From an uncultured Verrucomicrobiota bacterium (GTDB lineage: Bacteria; Verrucomicrobiota; Verrucomicrobiia; Limisphaerales; UBA9464): a stretch of DNA of 64,000 nucleotides. Position numbers and translations under genes: made by a program. The notes under the pieces are model-generated. The model had not been told where the DNA came from and made no database searches. It was given only the letters and a program-made list of their open reading frames with translations. This document shows positions 59,301 through 64,000 of this stretch, one piece after another. The stretch spans positions 1-64,000 of the forward strand of contig CAIVQB010000133.1 of NCBI GenBank assembly GCA_903907925.1. The letters are read 5' to 3'. Position 1 is the first letter of the stretch. Every line of letters begins with the position of its first letter.

Positions 59301-59798
59301 TCAATGGTGACGAAATGGGAGGAGGGCCTTCCCAAGCTGGCCGAGAATGACATCAATCCGTGGAAGGTGTGTCTGGTCGGCGGCAATGCCGATGAAGGTC
59401 GCAAGGTCTTCCTCGAAAAAGCCGAGGTCAGTTGCGTTCGCTGCCACAAGATCAAGGGCGAGGGCGGTGAGGTGGGTCCGGAGCTGACCGGCATCGTTGC
59501 GAAACGCGGTCGCGAATACGTGCTGCGCTCCATTCTTTATCCCAACGCGGAAATCGCCCAGGGCTTCGAGAGCGTGCTCGTCAACATGAAGAACGGCACC
59601 ACCTACGCCGGTGTCATCAAATCGGAGACTGCCACGGAACTGGAGGTCAACTCACCCGAGGACGGAATGCTCAAGCTCAAGAAAGCCGACATCACCAGCC
59701 GTGAAAAAGGCCTGAGCGGAATGCCGGAGGGATTCTCAGGCGTCCTCACCAAGCAGGAGATCCGCAACCTGGTGGAGTTCCTGGCGAGCAATCCGTGA
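56358..59798 (+). CDS. PVC-type heme-binding protein with propeller and HEAT-like repeats
   Basis: The 1146-residue protein carries a signal peptide (RRLAAAAVASALLVPASAQ). Residues 45-450 form a sorbosone-dehydrogenase-like propeller (VWAAEPDLAQPVAFYMDDTG, VFRCNADGSELEQFTYGLRN, DNGWRIGYQFLENRN). Residues 470-900 hold short helical HEAT-like repeats (LDALVALMSDAEMEVRANAA, LKALAALHAPQLAEVLSKAA). The C-terminal domain has a single heme site, VSCVRCHKIKG, with Cys1026, Cys1029 and His1030, followed by GPELTGIVAKRG. This layout is specific to planctomycetes and verrucomicrobia and is common as large paralog sets there. The redox substrate is not known; carbohydrate oxidation is suspected for the propeller. 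Confidence 0.93.
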   Translation: MRSNALVQIRRLAAAAVASALLVPASAQHQLSSTGYPAKIAGASDEAEKAIKRFQLPPGFKCEVWAAEPDLAQPVAFYMDDTGKVYVCETFRHSQGVDDIRGHPDWLDEELASKTVEDRVALLKRHFNNDLRSYTAHTERVRLLTDTHGLGRADHSTVFAEGFTNILDGIAAGVIARGNDVYLANIPNVWLLRDTDGDGIADQRKSLSYGYGVRGGFLGHDLHGFAWGPDGKLYYSIGDRAGNILVNGRYVGFPDGGSVFRCNADGSELEQFTYGLRNPQELVFDDFGNLFTGDNNSDGGDQARWTYLVEGADNGWRIGYQFLENRNSYTPRGPWNAEKMWYPQNPDQPAYIVPPIKNIAAGPSGVSYYPGTGATPEWRGMFTLVDFRGSSSGSGIHRFKLKPHGANFELVEADKMIWSILATDGDWGPDGAYYVLDWVEGWNQNGKGRIYKMTHEQGIRAPIVAETKKLLAAGFDQRSPKELLGLLAHPNQRVRQGAQFALAARGEPSLTALVKLARNPGDLHARVHAIWAIGQIEAKVRKVGVAAPTESLDALVALMSDAEMEVRANAARVLGDAVYPRAYEALVRAASDSNARVQSLAVIALSKLGRSEAVPAVLAMLKSNADADPTLRHAGVVALVRCASPDQIIALASNPSESLRLAAVIALRRLQRSEIALFLQDSSARIVVEAARAINDEPISGAVPDLALLIDKGPWNDLPNSGADLVRRIINANYRTGTRQSAAALAQYAAADRPEWARIDALAALGDWPANGGRDRITGLWRPTAFTRDAKIPGDALKPVLASMVRSAPNKIRARAARAAGSLGLIETAPLLAELAVNQQVSGDARSEALKALAALHAPQLAEVLSKAADDPDETVRKTALSLSAQVSSNPTPIVPLPAAANASTTAAPATAPNPLARFISVLAKGSISERQNALTTVAGIEGKAADGLLSHWMVDLQAGKVAPELQLDVLDAAARRPALKSMVTKWEEGLPKLAENDINPWKVCLVGGNADEGRKVFLEKAEVSCVRCHKIKGEGGEVGPELTGIVAKRGREYVLRSILYPNAEIAQGFESVLVNMKNGTTYAGVIKSETATELEVNSPEDGMLKLKKADITSREKGLSGMPEGFSGVLTKQEIRNLVEFLASNP

Positions 59799-60176
59799 GT
59801 CGAACCGGTCGGGCCGATTCGAAGCGGAAAAATCGAGAGGCGCGGCGGTCGATTGGAATCGTTGGCAACTGCCGGGTGCGTGGTTGCGCATTGTGAAACC
59901 GCGGGAATCCGAGGGCGCGTCACCCGTGTCGGATTTTCAGCGATCCGTACCATTCGTGAATTAGGTAGTCCGCAGTCCTGCAGTCCCCGGGGGGGCCAAC
60001 CTCCCGGGGAGCAGAGCGGATGGACGGATTTGACCCCGTCGGGTGGCGTACCACGCACCCGGTTCGTCGGGCGCCCACCCCAGCGGAACGGCTGCTCCTG
60101 TTCAACTCTTCAACTCTTCAACTCTTCAACCCGTCCGTGCCAATTCGTGAAATCAGTGTCATCCGATTGCCTCGAA
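59799..60176. repeat. Gap with palindrome, R2, CTTCAAC tandem and R1
   Basis: This 378-base gap lies between convergent genes. It has the inverted pair CCCCGGG/CCCGGGG at 59985-59991 and 60003-60009, which may end transcription of the upstream gene. An R2 relative runs from 60047 to 60081 (CGTACCACGCACCCGGTTCG). TTCAACTC is repeated almost four times at 60101-60130, and an R1 relative is at 60142-60160 (AATTCGTGAAATCAGTGTC). I see no gene. Confidence 0.6.
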
Positions 60177-61619
60177 TCAAAAGTCCGGCAGCACCTCATC
60201 AATCGAATCACGCAATGCACCGACCATCTTTTCCATCTGACGGCGTGTGGTGCAATAGGGCGGCATCAGCACGATCACGTTGCCGATCGGGCGGGTCAGG
60301 ACACCGCGGCGTTTCATCGCTTCACAAACCCTGATTCCGGCCTGCCTGGCGAGTGGGAAGGCTTCGCGGGTGCGCCAGTTCCGAACCAGTTCGATCCCGG
60401 CCATCAAACCGACACGCCGAATATCGCCGACCGCCGGAAGGTCCCAAAGTTCCCGCAGCAGCGCATCGAACTCAGCTTCGAGGCCGAGTCGGCGGTGCTG
60501 GGATTCCTTCGAATGCAGGAGGCGCAGACTGGCCAGTCCGGCCGCCGCCCCCAGCGCGTTGCCGGTGTAGCTGTGGCCGTGAAAGAAGGTTTTGAACTCG
60601 TCGTAGCGGCCCAGGAACAGGGAATAAATGGCGTCGGTGACCAGCGTGGCGGCCATCGGGAGGTAGCCGCCGGTGAGTCCCTTGGCGAGGGTGACGAGAT
60701 CGGGTTGCACCGATTCCTGATGACAGGCCAGCAGGGGCATCTTTCGGACGCCGCGTCGCGCCGGCCCGGCTCCCGCCCGCCCGAAACCGGTCATCACCTC
60801 GTCAGCGATCAGCAAGGCCCCGTGGTGTCGGGCGATCTCCGCCGTTTTTCCCAGCCATCCCGGCGGCTGCGGAATCATTCCCGCCGCGCCCTGGATCAAC
60901 GGTTCAACCACGAATGCGGTGATCGGTCGTTTTGATTTCGCGGCCTTCTCAAACTGTTGCTCGACCTTGGAAACACACTCCCATCCGCACTTTCGATAGG
61001 TCCGGGCATCGGCCCGTTCCGGTAGCGCCCGATTGTACGGACAACGATAACAATACGGTGCCATCACCTTTTCGGTGTGGAACAATAATCCTGAGTAGGC
61101 CTTGTGGAACAAATCCACATGTCCCAGCGAAACCGCGCCGACGGTGTCGCCATGATAGGCGCCCTCCAGCGACAAAAAACGGGCGGTCTTCAAGCCCCGG
61201 GCGCGGCGGGCGTGCCCGTGGGCGAGCTTCAGCGCGACCTCCATTGCCGTCGAACCGTCGTCGGAAAAGAAGACCCGCTGCAGTTCTGCGGGACCCTTTG
61301 CGGGCTTCGCCACCTTCACCAACTCGGCCGCCAGTCGGCTGGCCGGCTCATTGGCGAATCCGAGAAGCGAGGTGTGGGCGACGCGATCCAACTGCGCACG
61401 AATGGCCCGGTTGAGGGCGGGATGCGCGTGTCCGTGCAGGTTGGTCCAGATGGATGAATTCGCATCGAGATACGAGCGGCCTCGAATGTCCTCCAGGACC
61501 GCACCGCGACCGCGGACCAAAATCACCGGCTCCGTTCGGCTCCAATCCCCCATCTGTGTGAACGGATGCCAGACATGGCGTCGATCCAGGCCGGCGATGG
61601 GATGCAGCGGCGGTTTCAT
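60177..61619 (-). CDS. bioA: Adenosylmethionine-8-amino-7-oxononanoate aminotransferase
   Basis: BioA transfers an amino group from SAM to KAPA, giving DAPA in biotin synthesis. The 480-residue protein starts MKPPLHPIAGLDRRHVWHPF, as is typical. It has FSDDGSTAMEVALKLAHGHA, FLSLEGAYHGDTVGAVSLGH, LLIADEVMTGFGRAGAGPAR and LVTLAKGLTGGYLPMAATLV with the PLP Lys. HGHSYTGNALGAAAGLASL also fits. The gene overlaps bioF by four bases (61616-61619), so the two are translated in tandem. BioB and bioD are not in view. Confidence 0.95.
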   Translation of the reverse strand: MKPPLHPIAGLDRRHVWHPFTQMGDWSRTEPVILVRGRGAVLEDIRGRSYLDANSSIWTNLHGHAHPALNRAIRAQLDRVAHTSLLGFANEPASRLAAELVKVAKPAKGPAELQRVFFSDDGSTAMEVALKLAHGHARRARGLKTARFLSLEGAYHGDTVGAVSLGHVDLFHKAYSGLLFHTEKVMAPYCYRCPYNRALPERADARTYRKCGWECVSKVEQQFEKAAKSKRPITAFVVEPLIQGAAGMIPQPPGWLGKTAEIARHHGALLIADEVMTGFGRAGAGPARRGVRKMPLLACHQESVQPDLVTLAKGLTGGYLPMAATLVTDAIYSLFLGRYDEFKTFFHGHSYTGNALGAAAGLASLRLLHSKESQHRRLGLEAEFDALLRELWDLPAVGDIRRVGLMAGIELVRNWRTREAFPLARQAGIRVCEAMKRRGVLTRPIGNVIVLMPPYCTTRRQMEKMVGALRDSIDEVLPDF

Positions 61620-62824
61620 TGTGGCGAAACCTTCTGGGGACGAGTCTCCACAACCGCCCGAGTGAAGTCGCGGATGTCGGCTTCCGGATGGTCCGCGGTG
61701 AGCGTCACGCGCAGCCGGGCGGCTCCGCGTGCGACCGTGGGAAACCGGATGGCCGGAACCAGGAAGCCGCGGACGCGAAGACGTGCCGACCAGCCCGTCG
61801 CTTCATCCTCCGCACCCGCGACGAGAGGGAACAAGGCGCCCGGATGCGCCGGCAGATCGAATCCCGACGAGCGTAGTTCCGACTGGAAAAGATCCTCCCG
61901 GGACCCCAGCCGTTGAACCCGTTCCGCTCCCTCGGGTCCCGCCACCAATCGAACGCCGGCAAGAGCGGCTGCCGCGGCTGCAGGAACCGGCGCGGTGGAA
62001 AAGACAAAGCTGCGGGCGAAGTTGAGGAGGTGATCCCGGAGTCGGTTGCTCCCGATGATGTAGCCGCCGGAGGCACCGAGCGCCTTTCCAAGAGTTCCCA
62101 TCTGAACGTCGACGTGATCCGAGAGATTCAATGCCTCGACCAGACCGGTCCGGCGGGTACCCAGGAGGCCTGCCGCGTGCGCTTCGTCCACCATCAACCA
62201 GGCTCCGTATCGTTCCTTGAGTTCCACCAATTCGCGCAGTGGGGCGTGATCTCCGTCCATGCTGAACACCGATTCGGTGATGATCAGGATGTGGGCCGGT
62301 GGTGCAGCATCGCCCGCCGGCCGTCTCGCCCAGATCAGGATGCGTTCGAGATCGTCGAGATCGTTGTGACGAAACACCCGCAGCCGGGCACCCGACAACC
62401 GGGCAGCGTCCACACAACAGGCATGGACCCGCTTGTCGAGGATCACCACGTCGCCGGCTCCCACCAGTGCTGGAACCGCACCCAACGCGGTGGCGTATCC
62501 GGTGGAGAAGACCAGCGCGGCCTCGGCCTGCTTCCAAGCGGCCAGCGTTTCCTCCAATTCGTGGAAAATCCCCAGCGAACCACACACCAGTCGGGAAGCG
62601 GTGCTGCCGGCACCCCAGTCACGGGCGGCCCGGCTTGCGGCCTCGATGAGCACCGGGTGCCGCGCCAGTCCGAGGTAATCGTTCGATGCGAAATTGATGA
62701 GCGGAACCCCGTCGAACTCGATTCGCGTGCCGAGTGGATTCTCCATTCGACGCAACGACCGGCGCAATCCCGCCGCCTCGGTCTCGGCCATGCGGCGGGT
62801 CAGGTGGGTGTCGAGGGATTCCAT
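61616..62824 (-). CDS. bioF: 8-amino-7-oxononanoate synthase
   Basis: BioF condenses pimeloyl-ACP (or -CoA) with alanine to KAPA. From ATG 62824 the protein has 402 residues. It has FASNDYLGLARHPVLIEAAS, GAGSTASRLVCGSLGIFHEL, LDKRVHACCVDAARLSGARL and DVQMGTLGKALGASGGYIIG with the PLP Lys. HDLERIL-type loops and LFPLVAGAEDEATG complete the fold. The start is chosen because longer upstream residues have no family match. It runs with bioA. An SDR gene lies 78 bases upstream on the same strand. Confidence 0.93.
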   Translation of the reverse strand: MESLDTHLTRRMAETEAAGLRRSLRRMENPLGTRIEFDGVPLINFASNDYLGLARHPVLIEAASRAARDWGAGSTASRLVCGSLGIFHELEETLAAWKQAEAALVFSTGYATALGAVPALVGAGDVVILDKRVHACCVDAARLSGARLRVFRHNDLDDLERILIWARRPAGDAAPPAHILIITESVFSMDGDHAPLRELVELKERYGAWLMVDEAHAAGLLGTRRTGLVEALNLSDHVDVQMGTLGKALGASGGYIIGSNRLRDHLLNFARSFVFSTAPVPAAAAAALAGVRLVAGPEGAERVQRLGSREDLFQSELRSSGFDLPAHPGALFPLVAGAEDEATGWSARLRVRGFLVPAIRFPTVARGAARLRVTLTADHPEADIRDFTRAVVETRPQKVSPQ

Positions 62825-62902
62825 GATGCGCTCCGGCTTCCTATCAGCGGTGCCCCGCGGGCACAAACCGCATTGCATCCGCGGCGGCAGCACACCCGCG
62901 GT

Positions 62903-63628
62903 TCATGACCAGGATCCGATGCGGCTGTCCAACTGAAACATCTGACCGGACACGTTCTTCATTGCAGCGAGAACCGTGGCGAAGCGGGCCACTTCCCCGG
63001 GAGAATTCAGCCGGTTCAAGGTGTTGCTGGCGGCGTGGGCTGCGAGTTGGGATTCCGTGAGATCGCCGGCCAGTCGGGTCGGAAGGAATCCGGGCAGAAT
63101 GGCGTTGACCCGAATGTTGTCGGCACCGTGCTCCCGTGCCAGCGCGACGGTCAGGCCGACGAGACCGGCTTTCGAGGCGGCGTAGTTGGACTGACCGGCG
63201 CGTCCGACCCGCCCGCCGAAACTGGCGATGTTGAGAATGTGACCGTCGCGCCGATGAATCATTCCCGGGAGAACGGCGCGGGAACACAGGAACGCGCCGC
63301 TCAGGTTCACATCCATCACCCGTTGCCATGCGGCTTCACTGAGGCGCGGCAACACCTCGTCGTCGGCCACGCCGGCGTTGTTGATCAGGACATCAATCCG
63401 ATTCCATCGGCGGGCCACCTCGGCGCAGACGGATTTGATTTCGTCGGGCTTCGTTACGTCCATCGCCACCGGCCAGATCGATGGCGACGGAGAGCTGAAC
63501 GGGTTCGTCCGGCACGCCGCCACCACCTGCCAGCCGCTGTCGGCGAAGGCCTGCACCAAAGCCCCGCCAAGGCCACCGGCGGCGCCGGTGATCAGAACGA
63601 CCGGACGGATCGAGTTGTCGACGCTCAT
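62903..63628 (-). CDS. Short-chain dehydrogenase/reductase (FabG-like)
   Basis: The 241-residue Rossmann oxidoreductase has the cofactor loop TGAAGGLGGALVQAFADSG, the NNAG motif VLINNAGVADDEVL, and the catalytic Ser and Tyr-x-x-x-Lys in LNIASFGGRVGRAGQSNYAASKAG (residues about 137-160, in two parts). IRVNAILPGFLPTRLAGDL follows. It overlaps the upstream amidohydrolase by four bases (63625-63628). FabG-like enzymes reduce 3-oxoacyl-ACP; a helper role in making the pimeloyl precursor is possible but unproven. ATG 63628 is preferred over a further upstream in-frame codon. Confidence 0.87.
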   Translation of the reverse strand: MSVDNSIRPVVLITGAAGGLGGALVQAFADSGWQVVAACRTNPFSSPSPSIWPVAMDVTKPDEIKSVCAEVARRWNRIDVLINNAGVADDEVLPRLSEAAWQRVMDVNLSGAFLCSRAVLPGMIHRRDGHILNIASFGGRVGRAGQSNYAASKAGLVGLTVALAREHGADNIRVNAILPGFLPTRLAGDLTESQLAAHAASNTLNRLNSPGEVARFATVLAAMKNVSGQMFQLDSRIGSWS

Positions 63629-64000
63629 GAGATGGCATCGGCTGGGCTGGAATCTGGGATCGAACCACGCCCGCTGACCCATTCGCCGCCGATCATCGTG
63701 CCGGTGACGAGTCCCTCATGATGAAGGATGGCCTCCACAGCGGCGTCCGGAGAGCCCGCAAATGGAAAGCTGGTCAGATCCGCCCAAGCCCCCGGCACCA
63801 GTTCGCCCAATTGTCCCGCCTGTCCGAGCGCGCGGGCTCCATTGACGGTGGCCATCTCGAGGATGCGCTGCGGTTCCAGGAGCGCGTCGGTTTGTGCCAG
63901 AGCTCGGATCTCGTCGAACATCGACAGGCGCGGCCGTGGATCGCGGGGGCGATGAGTGGACGCCAGACTGTCGGTACCGAGGCAGAGCAGGGTGCCGGTG
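63625..64000 (-). CDS. Amidohydrolase family protein, partial (aminodeoxyfutalosine deaminase-like)
   Basis: The frame is open to the right edge, so the N-terminal part lies outside the window; an internal ATG at 63921 is not the start. The visible 124 residues begin TGTLLCLGTDSLASTHRP, which contains the metal-binding Asp of amidohydrolases (LGTDSLAS). ILEMATVNGARALGQAGQLG and LVPGAWADLTSFPF follow, as in the C-terminal strands of the SsnA/MTA-deaminase group. GTDSLAS is common in aminodeoxyfutalosine deaminases of the futalosine menaquinone route. The stop overlaps the SDR start. Confidence 0.72.
   Translation of the reverse strand, partial: TGTLLCLGTDSLASTHRPRDPRPRLSMFDEIRALAQTDALLEPQRILEMATVNGARALGQAGQLGELVPGAWADLTSFPFAGSPDAAVEAILHHEGLVTGTMIGGEWVSGRGSIPDSSPADAIS

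Noticed and set aside
60101..60130. Short CRISPR-like array
   Set aside because: TTCAACTC repeats directly with no spacers between copies; this is a simple tandem repeat.

Overview
The window is GC-rich bacterial chromosomal DNA, densely coded, from a member of the PVC group and most probably a Verrucomicrobiota lineage (Limisphaerales/Pedosphaera-like). Reasons: a 1146-residue secreted protein of the PVC-type layout (beta-propeller, HEAT-like repeats, one C-terminal CxxCH heme site), a long-form IspG of 596 residues, secreted Ig-like, NHL and PQQ-like propeller proteins typical of these bacteria, and several families of short intergenic repeats. The assignment is an inference from gene content. 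I see no rRNA, phage, insertion sequence or CRISPR array. Three tRNA genes are present: Arg-CCG, Leu-GAG and Pro-CGG.

Layout. 1-5.5 kb: end of a membrane protein, a family 9 glycosyltransferase, a lipoprotein, a GH31 glucosidase and a RodZ-like protein. 5.6-9.5 kb: tRNA-Arg and three secreted propeller or Ig-like proteins. 9.5-14.3 kb: a tight operon of OprP-like porin, cupredoxin-like protein, hybrid histidine kinase and response regulator. 14.3-15.5 kb: two small membrane proteins and two tRNAs. 15.6-22.6 kb: ispG-rseP, an acyl-CoA ligase, an ABM-fold protein, thiS and an RlmI-like methyltransferase. 22.7-24.7 kb: two divergent PIN-domain toxin-antitoxin modules with look-alike palindromic operators, then the wreck of a third antitoxin and a REP-like repeat. 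24.7-32.5 kb: an MFS transporter with a large helical insert, a molybdopterin oxidoreductase, a glutaredoxin-like protein, a GNAT enzyme, an AlkA-like glycosylase, and queE-aminotransferase-rsmA. 32.6-34.1 kb: ECF sigma factor, small membrane protein and Spy/CpxP-like protein.

34.2-44.2 kb is the most distinctive region. It holds a large membrane-anchored protein, one ABC ATPase and four consecutive paralogous ABC-2 permeases. Each permease carries the same cytoplasmic signature twice, so each looks like a fused permease pair. 44.3-48.1 kb: an EEP-family hydrolase and an aroQ-accB-accC cluster. 48.4-53.2 kb: a 55-residue ORF, a PQQ-like protein, a second unusual MFS transporter, a zinc-ribbon-like protein and an AsmA-like protein. 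53.5-59.8 kb: an FkbM methyltransferase, a two-gene STAS/ATPase partner-switching pair without a phosphatase, metF and the large PVC heme protein. 60.2-64 kb: bioA, bioF, a short-chain dehydrogenase and the end of an amidohydrolase.

Intergenic DNA is unusual. One 31-bp sequence occurs identically at 45395-45425 and 50029-50059, with variants at 60142-60160 and as an inverted pair at 53179-53280. It shares spacers with a CTTCAAC-type tandem repeat and with a second, hairpin-forming repeat. A REP-like element occurs three times between 24.5 and 26.5 kb. All function calls come from reading the sequence and knowing the families; no database search was run.
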